NCBI RefSeq assembly: GCF_900112035.1
Contig: NZ_FOKC01000002.1
Location: 310,001 to 374,000, forward strand
Source of the DNA: Nocardioides alpinus
GTDB taxonomy: Bacteria; Actinomycetota; Actinomycetes; Propionibacteriales; Nocardioidaceae
DNA: 64,000 nt
Direction: 5' to 3'
Shown: positions 35,953 to 44,851 of the stretch, in pieces
How the letters are laid out: each line of letters begins with the position of its first letter
Numbering within the stretch: position 1 is the stretch's first letter
Program-made: the position numbers and the translations under genes
Notes under the pieces: model-generated
The model's input: only the letters and a program-made list of their open reading frames with translations
Told to the model about the DNA's origin: nothing
Databases searched by the model: none

Positions 35953-36046
35953 TCCCGGGATTTTGTTACCTTCCCGTTCCTATGGTGTGGCTCACAGGCC
36001 GGCGACCACCACCGGCCACCTCCGCATCCCAAGGAAGCAGCCAGCC

Positions 36047-36655
36047 ATGAAGTCCCCCGGCAAGAAGACGACCCAGGTCCTCGCGACCATCGCCACTCCC
36101 CTCGCGATCGTGGCCCTCGGCGCCACCGTCTACCAGGCCTCGTACGCCGCGTTCACCGGCCAGACCCGCAACTCGGGCAACGAGTGGGCCACTGGCTCGG
36201 TCAAGCTCACCGACGACGACAACGGCGCCGCGCGCTTCCGGGTCGACAACATGCTGCCCGGCGACACCCAGACCAGGTGCATCACCATCACGGCCGACGC
36301 GTCGGTGCCCAGCACCGTCAAGGGCTACGCCATCAACCCGGTGACCTCGACGGCGGGCCTGGAGACCAAGGTCCTCGTCACCATCGACTCCGGCACCGGC
36401 GGCTCCTTCGCCGACTGCACCGGCTACACCCAGGTGGGTGCGGCCCACGTGACCAACCAGCCCCTGTCGGCGATCGCCCAGGTCAACACCTTCGCGGCCG
36501 GCTTCGGCGGCTGGGTCGTCCCGGCGGGCGTCTCCTCGAAGACCTACCGCATGTCGTGGAGGTTCGACACCACGGGCATGACCCAGGCGCAGATCGACCA
36601 GATGCAGGGTGCCAGGACCGGCATCGACATGCAGTGGGAGATGCAGAGCAACTGA
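36047..36655 (+). CDS. TasA/camelysin-like secreted protein
   Basis: The protein has 202 residues and AAGGAAG lies seven bases before the ATG. A lysine-rich start and a hydrophobic segment (VLATIATPLAIVALGATVYQA, about 11-31) lead into SYAAFTGQTRNSGNEWATG. Beta-rich sequence follows: DNMLPGDTQTRCITITADA and TVKGYAINPV. The 'AFT..T.N.GN.w.aG.v.L.dd..g...f...nm.PGd' pattern is that of SipW-dependent TasA/camelysin surface proteins, which form matrix fibres or act as proteases. The signal peptidase gene directly downstream (46 bases) is its likely processing enzyme. FTGQTRNSG also recurs inside that protein. Confidence 0.8.
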   Translation: MKSPGKKTTQVLATIATPLAIVALGATVYQASYAAFTGQTRNSGNEWATGSVKLTDDDNGAARFRVDNMLPGDTQTRCITITADASVPSTVKGYAINPVTSTAGLETKVLVTIDSGTGGSFADCTGYTQVGAAHVTNQPLSAIAQVNTFAAGFGGWVVPAGVSSKTYRMSWRFDTTGMTQAQIDQMQGARTGIDMQWEMQSN

Positions 36656-36701
36656 TTCCTGCCACCCCAGCGCGCCGTCATTCCAGCCAGGAGGTGAGCA
36701 C

Positions 36702-38093
36702 ATGACCGCCGTTCGGACCTGGGCGCACCTGGTGGGAGTGCTCGCCGCCCGCATGTACCGCGCGTTCCTCCTCGGCCTCGTGGTCATCGCGGTGGCACCG
36801 GTGCTGTTCGGGTGGGGCTCCTACGTGATCGAGTCCGGCTCGATGGAGCCCTCGATCCAGGTCGGCGACGTCGTCAGCGCCAAGCCGTACACGCCGGACC
36901 AGCCGATCGGGGTCGGCCGGGTCTTCGTCTTCGACGACCCGGCACCCGACCAGGACCGGCTGGTCGTCCACCGCGTCGTAGAGCTGCGCGACGACGGCGA
37001 CTACACCAGCGCCGGTGATGCCAACGAGGTCACCGACATCACACCGCTGCCCCGGGACCACGTGCGTGGGACGGCAGTTCTCCTCGCGCCCTATGCCGGA
37101 CTGCCCGTGACCTGGGTCCAGTCCGGCAAGTGGGCCCACCTGACACTGTGGCTGCTCATCACCGTGGCTGCGTTCGCGATGGCTGTCCGGAACATCGAGG
37201 GGGAACCCCCCACCCACGGTCCGATGCGCGCGGTCCGCGGCTGGTTCGCGCGCAGCACCCCTACCGTCGACGTCCCCGGCCGGGCCGCCCGTTCGCGCGT
37301 GCCGCTGCTGGCCGTGGCGGGACTGGTCCTGCTCAGCACGCTCGCCTCGACCGCGAGCGCGGGGTTCACCGGCCAGACCAGGAACAGCGGCTGGTCGTTC
37401 ACGGCAAGTCGGTGGGCGCAGCCCTACGTGAACGCCGTCCTCGCCGACGCGCCACAGATCCTGTGGCTCCTCGACGAGAAGACCGGGGCGACGACCGCGC
37501 AGGACAAGTCCGGCAACCAGTACCTCGGCACCTACAAGTCCACGACGGTCCTCGGCCAGCCGGGCGGCCTCCTCAACAACCCCGGCACCTCGATCAGCAC
37601 CACCGGCGCGCTCGCCCTCACGGGTGCGTACGCAGCCGGATCCGCGACCACGCACACGGTGGAGCTCTGGTTCAGGTCTGCCGACCAGACCGGCGGCTAC
37701 CTGTCCGGCTTCGGCCTGAGCACCACCGCAGGAACTCCGTCCTACGAGGACCGGGTCGTGCGGCTCACGTCAGGCGGTCGCATCACCTACGGCGACTGGA
37801 GCAACACTCCGAAGAGCGTGATCACCACCCCGTCCGCCTACGACGACAATCTCTGGCACCAGCTGGTCGTGGTCTCCACCGCCGCGAGCAACGGCCGCCA
37901 GAACACCGTCATCTACGTCGACGGCGTCGCACGCGTGAGCGGTCTGACCTCCAGGGTCGAGAGCTACACCGGCTACGTGCGGGTCGGCGGCGGGTCCGGG
38001 ACCGCTGCCTTCAACGGATCCATCGACAACGTGTCCTTCTACGGCACCGCGCTCTCTGCCCAGCGGGTTGCCGCGCACTACGCCGCCCGCTGA
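36702..38093 (+). CDS. Signal peptidase I (SipW/ER type) fused to a LamG domain
   Basis: The protein has 463 residues. TM1 is about 20-43. The peptidase motif ESGSMEPSIQVGDVV carries Ser47, VVHRVVE carries His90 and GDANEVTD the Asp box, so this is the Ser-His (ER/SipW) class rather than Ser-Lys LepB. TM2 is about 146-163. The chain then continues: a third hydrophobic stretch (199-218) ends in ASTASAGFTGQTRNSGW, nearly identical to the processing region of the preceding TasA-like protein. A LamG/concanavalin-like domain follows (about 255-463: LWLLDEKTGATT, TVELWFRSADQTGG, LWHQLVVVS, GSIDNVSFYGTAL). The protein looks able to cleave its own LamG part free outside the cell. Confidence 0.85.
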   Translation: MTAVRTWAHLVGVLAARMYRAFLLGLVVIAVAPVLFGWGSYVIESGSMEPSIQVGDVVSAKPYTPDQPIGVGRVFVFDDPAPDQDRLVVHRVVELRDDGDYTSAGDANEVTDITPLPRDHVRGTAVLLAPYAGLPVTWVQSGKWAHLTLWLLITVAAFAMAVRNIEGEPPTHGPMRAVRGWFARSTPTVDVPGRAARSRVPLLAVAGLVLLSTLASTASAGFTGQTRNSGWSFTASRWAQPYVNAVLADAPQILWLLDEKTGATTAQDKSGNQYLGTYKSTTVLGQPGGLLNNPGTSISTTGALALTGAYAAGSATTHTVELWFRSADQTGGYLSGFGLSTTAGTPSYEDRVVRLTSGGRITYGDWSNTPKSVITTPSAYDDNLWHQLVVVSTAASNGRQNTVIYVDGVARVSGLTSRVESYTGYVRVGGGSGTAAFNGSIDNVSFYGTALSAQRVAAHYAAR

Positions 38094-38114
38094 CGGCGGT
38101 CGTCACCGCCCGGA

Positions 38115-38765
38115 TCACTCCAGCTCGACGGTGAACCACGGCAGCATCAGCTGCGTCAGCGGGCCGATCGCCAGGGCGTAGACGACCGTGCCGATGCCGA
38201 GCACGCCGCCGAGCAGCAGGCCGATCACGACGACGGCGACCTCGAGTCCGGTGCGCACCAGCCGGAGCGAGAGGCCGGTCCGGCGTGACAGGCCGGTCAT
38301 CAGGCCGTCGCGCGGTCCGCGGCCGAGCTGGGCGCCGATGTAGAGCGCGCTCGCCAGCCCGCAGAGCAGGACGCCGCCGAGCATGAGCACGATGCGGACC
38401 CACAGCGCGTCGGGCGCCGAGAGCACGGCAAGGGTCGCATCCGCGGACAGCCCGACCACGATCGCGTTGCTGATCGTGCCGAGACCGGGCACCTCCTTGA
38501 GCGGGATCCAGAGGACGAGCACCACGAAGCTGAACAGGATGACCGCCTGCCCCAGGGTCATCGGCACGTGCCGCACGAAGCCCGAGTGCAGCACGTCCCA
38601 CGGGGCCAGCCCGAGCGCACCGCGCACCATCATCGCCAGCGAGACGCCGTAGAGGAACAGCCCGACGTAGAGCTGGGGCAGGCGGCGGGCGAGCCGGCCG
38701 GCGCGCAGCTGCGCGATCGGGCCGAGCTGGGCGAGGGGCGTGGGTGCGTGGACGGTCGAGCTCAT
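38115..38765 (-). CDS. yczE: YczE/YitT-type membrane protein
   Basis: The protein has 216 residues with five TM helices. The start of the hydrophobic part (RLPQLYVGLFLYGVSLAMMVRGALGLAPWDVLHSGF) is the typical YczE motif, and GRGPRDGLMTGL matches the second half-repeat. Function is unknown; a transport role is assumed. In many bacteria yczE-like genes lie divergent from the MocR regulator YczR, exactly as here. Confidence 0.85.
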   Translation of the reverse strand: MSSTVHAPTPLAQLGPIAQLRAGRLARRLPQLYVGLFLYGVSLAMMVRGALGLAPWDVLHSGFVRHVPMTLGQAVILFSFVVLVLWIPLKEVPGLGTISNAIVVGLSADATLAVLSAPDALWVRIVLMLGGVLLCGLASALYIGAQLGRGPRDGLMTGLSRRTGLSLRLVRTGLEVAVVVIGLLLGGVLGIGTVVYALAIGPLTQLMLPWFTVELE

Positions 38766-38781
38766 GGGGCCATCATGCGCT

Positions 38782-38810
38782 CGATTGGCCTTGCCCGACA
38801 TAGCCAATCG
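38782..38810. promoter_or_regulatory. Candidate YczR (MocR) operator
   Basis: CGATTGGC (38782-38789) and GCCAATCG (38803-38810) are perfect eight-base arms around 13 bases, located between the divergent yczE and MocR genes. A related direct copy (CATAGCCACTCT) occurs about 50 bases on, inside the start of the MocR gene. MocR regulators are known to bind direct and inverted repeats with such spacing. Confidence 0.65.
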
Positions 38811-38826
38811 TGGAACAGTGGCCTGC

Positions 38827-40278
38827 ATGAGCCGTGTGATCACTGCCACCCGCATAGCCACTCTGGTGGGCGACTTCCCCCGCTCCCCCGCCTACCTCGG
38901 CCTCGCCGAGAGCCTGCGGGTGCTCATCGGCGACGGCCGCGTCGGACTGGGCGTACGCCTGCCGAGCGAGCGCGAGCTCACCGGGGCACTGGACGTCTCC
39001 CGGACGACGGTGACCCGCGCCTACGAGGTGCTGCGCGAGGCCGGCTACGCCGAGGCGCGGCGCGGATCGGGGACGTTCACGACCGTGCCGGGCGGTGAGC
39101 GCCGGGCCCACGACCGGGCCCTGCTGCCCGGCCTCGGCGGGGCCGACGTCATCGACCTCAACTGCGCGGCGCACTCGGCCCCGCCCGGCCTCGTCGAGGC
39201 CTACCAGCGCGCGACCGAGGAGCTGCCGGCCTACCTCAGCGGCCCCGGCTACTTCCCGCTCGGCGTGCCCGCGCTGCAGGCCCGCATCGCAGCGGCCTAC
39301 GACGCGCGCGGGCTGCCGACGGACCCCGAGCAGATCATGGTCACGGCCGGCGCACTCGCCGCCGCGTCCGTGGTCGCGCAGGCCTTCACCGCACCGGGCG
39401 ACCGCGTGGTGGTCGAGTCACCGACCTACCCCAACGCCACCCAGGCGGTGCGGCACGCGGGTGCCCGGCTGGTGCCTGCGGCCGTCGACCCCGACGGCTG
39501 GGACCTCGACGCGCTGAGCGCCACGCTGCGTCAGTCCTCCCCGCGCCTGGCCTACCTGATCCCCGACTTCCAGAACCCCACCGGTCACCTGATGCCCGAC
39601 GCGCAGCGTGAGGAGCTGGCGACGACGCTGGCCCGCACCCGTACGACCGTCGTGGTCGACGAGGCCCACCAGGCACTCGCGCTGGCGCCCGGGCTGGCGG
39701 CAGCGATGCCGCACCCGATGGCTGCCTACGCGCGGGACGCGATCACCATCGGCAGCGCGAGCAAGTCCTACTGGGGCGGCCTCCGGCTGGGCTGGATCCG
39801 CGCTCCCCGCGCGGAGATGGACCGGCTGATCCACGCCCGGATCGGGATGGACCTCGGCGCGCCGGTCTTCGAGCAGCTCGTGCTGGCGGACCTGATGGAC
39901 CGCGCCGACGAGGTCCTGCCGGTCCACCGACAGCGCCTGCTCACCGGACGCGACGCGCTGGTGGCGGCCGTCCGCGAGCACCTGCCCGCGTGGCGCTTCC
40001 GGGTGCCGGACGGCGGGCTGGCACTGTGGTGCGAGCTCCCCGACCCCCTCGGCACCGCGACGACGGTCGAGGCCGAGCGGCGCGGCGTCGTCGTCGCCCC
40101 CGGACCGGTCTTCGCGGTCGAGGGCGGCCTGGACCGCTACGTCCGGATTCCGTGGACCGCCTCGGCCGAGGACCTCACCGAGGCCGTACGCCGCCTCGCC
40201 ACCGCGTGGCAGCACGTGTCGACCGACGCGGCCCGGCCGGCGACGCAGGGCGCTGCCGGCCGGGTGATGGTCGCCTAG
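38827..40278 (+). CDS. yczR: MocR-family regulator (GntR HTH plus aminotransferase domain)
   Basis: The protein has 483 residues. The GntR winged helix is at about 20-90 (GVRLPSERELTGALDVSRTTVTRAYEVLREAGYAE, with RRGSGTF as the wing). The rest is an aminotransferase class I fold with the PLP lysine in IGSASKSYWGGLRLGW. PDFQNPTGHLM and VVVDEAH are cofactor-contacting motifs. MocR proteins use PLP as a sensor or cofactor rather than as enzymes. Position opposite yczE suggests it is YczR, controlling that transporter-like gene. Confidence 0.85.
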   Translation: MSRVITATRIATLVGDFPRSPAYLGLAESLRVLIGDGRVGLGVRLPSERELTGALDVSRTTVTRAYEVLREAGYAEARRGSGTFTTVPGGERRAHDRALLPGLGGADVIDLNCAAHSAPPGLVEAYQRATEELPAYLSGPGYFPLGVPALQARIAAAYDARGLPTDPEQIMVTAGALAAASVVAQAFTAPGDRVVVESPTYPNATQAVRHAGARLVPAAVDPDGWDLDALSATLRQSSPRLAYLIPDFQNPTGHLMPDAQREELATTLARTRTTVVVDEAHQALALAPGLAAAMPHPMAAYARDAITIGSASKSYWGGLRLGWIRAPRAEMDRLIHARIGMDLGAPVFEQLVLADLMDRADEVLPVHRQRLLTGRDALVAAVREHLPAWRFRVPDGGLALWCELPDPLGTATTVEAERRGVVVAPGPVFAVEGGLDRYVRIPWTASAEDLTEAVRRLATAWQHVSTDAARPATQGAAGRVMVA

Positions 40279-40293
40279 CGACCGACGTGCGGG

Positions 40294-41889
40294 TCAGGAC
40301 AGGTCGACGGCGCGCACCGAGACGGCCTGCATGGCCGCCTCGATCTCGGCCAGCGTCTCGCCCGGGATGGCGGAGTCCACGCTCAGTGCGACCAGCGCCG
40401 CGCCGCCCTTGTCCTGACGGCAGACCTGCATGCCGGCAATGTTGACCTTGGCGTCGCCGAGGATGCCGCCGACGGTGCCGACCATGCCCGGACGGTCCTC
40501 GTAGGTGAGGAAGGCCAGGTGGGTGGTGGGCTCGATGTCGACGTCGAAGCCGTTGACCTCGACGATCCGCTCCTTCTGCGCGAGACCGACCAGGGTGCCG
40601 GACACGGACACCTGGGTGCCGTCGGCGAGGGTGCCGCGCAGGGTGATCAGGTTGCGGTGGTCGGGGCTCTCGGAGTCGGTCACCAGGCGCACCTCGGTGC
40701 CGCGCTCGGCGGCGAGCAACGGCGCGTTGACGTAGGAGACCTGCTCCTCGACGACGTCGGCGAAGACGCCCTTCAGGGCGGCCAGCTCGAGCACCTTGAC
40801 GTCGTACTCCGTGATCTCGCCGCGCACCTCGACGTCGAGCTGCTGGGCGACCTCGCCGGCCAGCGCGGTGAACACGCGGCCGAGCTTCTCGGTGAGCGGG
40901 ATGCCCGGACGTACGTCCTCGGCGATGACGCCGCCCTGCACGTTGACCGCGTCGGGGACGAGCTCGCCGCTCAGCGCCAGGCGCACGGACTTGGCGACCG
41001 ACACCCCGGCCTTCTCCTGCGCCTCGTCGGTCGAGGCGCCCAGGTGGGGCGTGGCCACGACGTTCTCGAGCTCGAAGAGCGGGCTGTCGGTGCACGGCTC
41101 GGTGGCGAACACGTCGAGGCCGGCGGCCGCGATCTGCCCGTTCTTGAGCGCGTCGTAGAGGGCGGCCTCGTCGACGATGCCACCCCGGGCGGCGTTGACG
41201 AGCACGAGGCTGTCCTTGGCGGCAGCGAGCTGGTCGGCACCGATGAGGCCGACGGTCTCGGGCGTCTTGGGCAGGTGCACGCTCATGAAGTCCGACTCCG
41301 CGAGCAGCGTGTCGAGGTCGACGAGGCGTACGCCCATCTGCGCGGCGCGGCCGGCCTGGACGTAGGGGTCGAACGCGATGACCTTCATGCCGAAGGCGCT
41401 GAGCCGCTGCGCGACGAGCACGCCGATGCGACCGAGGCCGACGATGCCGACGGTCTTCTCGTAGAGCTCGATGCCGGTGTACTTCGAGCGCTTCCACTCG
41501 CCGCCGCGCAGCGCCGCGTGGGCCGGGCTGATGTGGCGGGCGGCGGCCAGCATGAGGGCGACGGCCAGCTCGGCGGCGCTCACGATGTTGGAGGTGGGCG
41601 CGTTGACCACCATCACGCCGGCCTGCGTGGCGGCCTTGACGTCGACGTTGTCGAGGCCGACACCGGCACGGGCGACGACCTTGAGCTTGCCGGCCGCGGC
41701 GAGCGCCTCGGCGTCCACCTTGGTGGCGGAGCGGACCAGGATCGCGTCGACGTCGGCGATCGCCGGGATCAGCTCGGCGCGGTCGGCGCCGTTGCAGTGG
41801 CGGATCTCGAAGTCGGGGCCGAGCGCCTCGATGGTGGCGGGGCTCAGCTCTTCGGCGATGAGTACGACAGGCTTGACGGGTGCGTTCAC
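40294..41889 (-). CDS. serA: D-3-phosphoglycerate dehydrogenase
   Basis: The protein has 531 residues from a GTG (VNAPVKPVVLI), the usual length for the long actinobacterial form. The Rossmann motif is VGLGRIGVLVAQRL with Asp in IAFDPY. NAARGGIVDEAAL, GLDVFATEP and the catalytic His in VVATPHLGAST are present. An allosteric substrate-binding (ASB) domain (about 310-450) and a C-terminal ACT domain (LAFLTYEDRPGMVGTVGGIL) follow, as in the Mycobacterium enzyme, where serine binds ACT and inhibits. It catalyses the first committed step of serine synthesis. Confidence 0.96.
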   Translation of the reverse strand: MNAPVKPVVLIAEELSPATIEALGPDFEIRHCNGADRAELIPAIADVDAILVRSATKVDAEALAAAGKLKVVARAGVGLDNVDVKAATQAGVMVVNAPTSNIVSAAELAVALMLAAARHISPAHAALRGGEWKRSKYTGIELYEKTVGIVGLGRIGVLVAQRLSAFGMKVIAFDPYVQAGRAAQMGVRLVDLDTLLAESDFMSVHLPKTPETVGLIGADQLAAAKDSLVLVNAARGGIVDEAALYDALKNGQIAAAGLDVFATEPCTDSPLFELENVVATPHLGASTDEAQEKAGVSVAKSVRLALSGELVPDAVNVQGGVIAEDVRPGIPLTEKLGRVFTALAGEVAQQLDVEVRGEITEYDVKVLELAALKGVFADVVEEQVSYVNAPLLAAERGTEVRLVTDSESPDHRNLITLRGTLADGTQVSVSGTLVGLAQKERIVEVNGFDVDIEPTTHLAFLTYEDRPGMVGTVGGILGDAKVNIAGMQVCRQDKGGAALVALSVDSAIPGETLAEIEAAMQAVSVRAVDLS

Positions 41890-42063
41890 AGCGGGGTCCT
41901 CAGGGATCAAGGGTGGGTCCGGGACTGCACGACGCTGTGCCCGGCCCACACTACCCGCGGGTCCGCCGACCTCCGAACCCGTCCCACTCCTCAGGTCGCG
42001 TCGAGTGCGCGGCCCTGCGGCGACCACTACCGCGACAGCACTCGACTCGGGCAGGGTGGCTGC

Positions 42064-42636
42064 ATGGGTGCGATGGACGACGCCGAACGGCTCGAGCCGA
42101 CCGCGGTCGAGCAGTGGAGCGCGTGGCTGGGCGAGCACCACACGCAGACCACCGGCGTGTGGCTGGTCTCTGCACGCAGGGCCGCCCACCGGGCGTTCTC
42201 CTACGAGGACGCCGTGATGGAGGCGCTCCGCGTCGGGTGGGTCGACTCGACCGTGATGCCCGTCGACGAGGACCGCTCGATGCAGTGGTTCGCACCGCGT
42301 CGCCCCGGAAGCATGTGGACCCGGATCAACAAGGGTCGCATCGCCCGGCTCGAGGAGGCGGGGCTGATGGAGCCGGCCGGTGCGGCCGCGGTCGCGACCG
42401 CCAAGGAGACGGGCATGTGGACGCTGATGGACGACGTCGAGGACTGCGTCGTCCCCGACGACCTCGCCGCGGCGTTCGAGCGGCACCCGGGCTCGCGCGA
42501 GCACTGGGAGTCGTGGTCGGCCTCGGCGCAGAAGCTGATGCTGTCCTGGATCGTGCTCGCCAAGCGGCCGGAGACCCGAGCGGCGCGGATCGAGACGACG
42601 GCCGAGAAGGCGGCGACCGGCGAGAAGGCCCGCTAG
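42064..42636 (+). CDS. YdeI/OmpD-associated family protein
   Basis: The protein has 190 residues. TGVWLVSARRAAHRAFSYEDAVMEALRVGWVDSTVMPVDEDRSMQWFAPRRPGSMWTRINKGRI (seen as several contiguous motifs) matches the N-terminal part of the YdeI family, and the Lys/Ala/Arg-rich end AKRPETRAARIETTAEKAATG matches its C-terminal part. Relatives are described as bacteriocin-protection or OmpD-associated proteins; the biochemical role is unknown. It probably acts in the cytoplasm. Its stop overlaps that of the convergent DsbA-family gene by three bases. Confidence 0.85.
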   Translation: MGAMDDAERLEPTAVEQWSAWLGEHHTQTTGVWLVSARRAAHRAFSYEDAVMEALRVGWVDSTVMPVDEDRSMQWFAPRRPGSMWTRINKGRIARLEEAGLMEPAGAAAVATAKETGMWTLMDDVEDCVVPDDLAAAFERHPGSREHWESWSASAQKLMLSWIVLAKRPETRAARIETTAEKAATGEKAR

Positions 42637-43337
42637 ATCGCGCAGCCGTCCGGGCCGCACTCCTCGCCGGCACCGACCATCTCGATGCTCGGGTGGGCGT
42701 CGGCCCACGCGCGCTCGAGGACCTGGGTGAAGGCCTCGGTCGGCTGGGCGCCGGAGACGCCGTACTTCTGGTCGATCACGAAGAACGGCACGCCGGTAGC
42801 GCCGTAGGCGCGCGCCTGCTCGGCGTCGGCGTGGACGTCGGCCTCGAACTCGCGGGAGCCGAGGACCTCGTCGACGCGGGTCGCGTCGAGCCCGGCGGCC
42901 GCGGCCACCTCGCGGAGCACGGCGTGGTCGGCGACGTTTCGCGCCTCGGTGAAGTAGGCCTTCAGCAGCGCCTCCTTCACCCGGCCCTGCAGCGCGTTGC
43001 CGCCCTGCTGGTGGGCGAGGTGGATCAGCCGGTGGGCGTCGACGGTGTTGAGGTGCAGGGTCTCCGACAGCCGGTAGATCAGCCCGTCCTCGGCGGCGAC
43101 GGCCTCGACCCGGTCCTGCATCTGCTGCGCGCCCTCGGGTGATTGGCCGTACTTCCTGGCCAGCATCACCGAGGTGCTCTCGGTGGGCTCGGTCGGCGCG
43201 CCCGGGTCGAGCTGGTAGGAGCGCCAGCGCACCTCCACCTCGTCGGCGTGGGCGAACCCGGCGAGCGCGTTCTCGATGCGGCGCTTGCCGATGTAGCACC
43301 AGGGGCAGACGACGTCGGACCAGATCTCGATCTTCAC
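42633..43337 (-). CDS. DsbA-family oxidoreductase (FrnE-like)
   Basis: About 234 residues from a GTG (VKIEIWSDVVCPWC). The CPWC active site is at residues 11-14 at the end of the first strand, and the cis-Pro loop is TGVPFFVID. Between them lies the helical insertion of the FrnE/polyketide-synthesis-type DsbA group. No signal peptide is present, so it acts in the cytoplasm as a disulfide oxidoreductase or isomerase. The C-terminus ends CGPDGCAI, a further Cys pair also seen in some FrnE proteins. Confidence 0.9.
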   Translation of the reverse strand: MKIEIWSDVVCPWCYIGKRRIENALAGFAHADEVEVRWRSYQLDPGAPTEPTESTSVMLARKYGQSPEGAQQMQDRVEAVAAEDGLIYRLSETLHLNTVDAHRLIHLAHQQGGNALQGRVKEALLKAYFTEARNVADHAVLREVAAAAGLDATRVDEVLGSREFEADVHADAEQARAYGATGVPFFVIDQKYGVSGAQPTEAFTQVLERAWADAHPSIEMVGAGEECGPDGCAI

Positions 43338-43360
43338 GAGAGCCTGAACATCGATCCTGC

Positions 43361-44842
43361 TCAGGCTGTTCCCGACTCCTGGCGGGCCACGGTGCCGCGC
43401 CGCAGCACGTAGCCACCGACCAGCCCGATCACCAGGGCTGCGAGCACGCCGACGTTGGCGAAGGCCCACGCGCCGTCCTTGCCGCCGAGCCCGAGCGGGC
43501 CGAGCAGGTAGCCCTGCCAGTTGTTCCACGACGCGTCGTCGGCGAAGAGGTTGACCACGAGGCCCCATCCGACGGTCGAGGCGACCACCATCGTGCCGAT
43601 GGCGGCCCAGTCGAAGGCGCCGTAGCGCCCCGACGCGTCGAACAGGGCCTCCTCGTCGTAGTCGCCCCGGCGCAGGGCGAGGTCGGCGATCATGATCCCG
43701 GCCCACGCCGCCAGCGGGACGCCGAGGGTGATGAGGAAGCTCTGGAACGGGTTGATGAAGTTGTCGGCGAAGAAGACGACGTAGATGGTGCCGATGGTGA
43801 GCAGCACGCCGTCGACGGCCGCCGCCTGGGGGCGCTTGAGCCTCACGCCGAGCGAGAGCAGCGTCAGGCCCGAGGAGTAGATGCCGAGCACCGCACCGCT
43901 GACCAGCGACAGGATCGCCGCCAGCAGGAACGGGATGAGGAACCAGGTCGGCAGCAGGGTGGCGAGGGTGCCGATCGGGTCGCCCGCGACGCCGTCGAGG
44001 ATCTCGGTCGAGGACCCGGCGAGCGCCAGGCCGAAGAGCACGAGCACGACGGGTGCGAGCGCACCGCCGAAGGTGTTCCACGCGACGATCGAGGGGCCGG
44101 ACGCGGTGCGCTTCTGGTAGCGCGACCAGTCGGCCGCGATGTTGATCCACCCGAGCCCGAACCCGGTCATCACCATCACGAGCGCGCCGATGACGGCCTG
44201 GGTGGAGCCGGACGGGATGTCCTGCACGGCCGACCAGTTGATGTCGTCGACGGTGAGCGCCATGTAGAGGACGGTGACGATGCCGGTGATCCAGGTCAGC
44301 ACCGACTGCATCCGCATGATGATGTGGTAGCCCGCGACGCTCGCGGCCACGATGAGCGCAGCGACCAGCACGGCCGCCACGACCTTGGTGCCGGTGCCAC
44401 CGCCCCAGCCGAGACGGGTGAAGATCGTGGAGGTGGCGAGGACCGCGAGGATGGCGAGGAACGTCTCCCAGCCGATCGAGACCAGCCACGAGATCACACC
44501 CGGCACCTTCTGGCCCTCGACCCCGAACGCCGCCCGGCTCAGGATCATCGTCGGCGCCGAGCCCCGCTTGCCCGCGATCGCGATGACCCCGCAGAGGGCG
44601 AACGACACGACGATCCCGATGACGGAGACGACGACGGCCTGCCAGAAGGAGATGCCGAAGTAGAGGACGAACGACGCATAGCTGAGGCCGAAGACAGAGA
44701 CGTTGGCCGCGAACCACGGCCAGAAGAGGTCGGACGGCCTGGCGGTGCGCTCGGACTCGTCGATGATCTCGATGCCCGTGGTCTCGACGCCGAGGCGGCG
44801 GGTCTGCTCGAGGCCCGACCCCGTGGTTGCTGTGTCGCTCAT
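43361..44842 (-). CDS. NCS1-family nucleobase/cytosine permease
   Basis: The protein has 493 residues and about 12 TM helices. The cytoplasmic start (ETTGIEIIDESERTARPSDLFWPWFAANVSVFG) is characteristic of purine-cytosine permeases (CodB/PucI-like). MILSRAAFGVEGQKVPGVISWL and GWINIAADWSRYQ are family motifs. It should be a sodium- or proton-coupled symporter for a nucleobase, allantoin or a related compound. The specific substrate cannot be read out, and no catabolic gene lies beside it. Confidence 0.88.
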   Translation of the reverse strand: MSDTATTGSGLEQTRRLGVETTGIEIIDESERTARPSDLFWPWFAANVSVFGLSYASFVLYFGISFWQAVVVSVIGIVVSFALCGVIAIAGKRGSAPTMILSRAAFGVEGQKVPGVISWLVSIGWETFLAILAVLATSTIFTRLGWGGGTGTKVVAAVLVAALIVAASVAGYHIIMRMQSVLTWITGIVTVLYMALTVDDINWSAVQDIPSGSTQAVIGALVMVMTGFGLGWINIAADWSRYQKRTASGPSIVAWNTFGGALAPVVLVLFGLALAGSSTEILDGVAGDPIGTLATLLPTWFLIPFLLAAILSLVSGAVLGIYSSGLTLLSLGVRLKRPQAAAVDGVLLTIGTIYVVFFADNFINPFQSFLITLGVPLAAWAGIMIADLALRRGDYDEEALFDASGRYGAFDWAAIGTMVVASTVGWGLVVNLFADDASWNNWQGYLLGPLGLGGKDGAWAFANVGVLAALVIGLVGGYVLRRGTVARQESGTA

Positions 44843-44851
44843 GGGAGAAGG

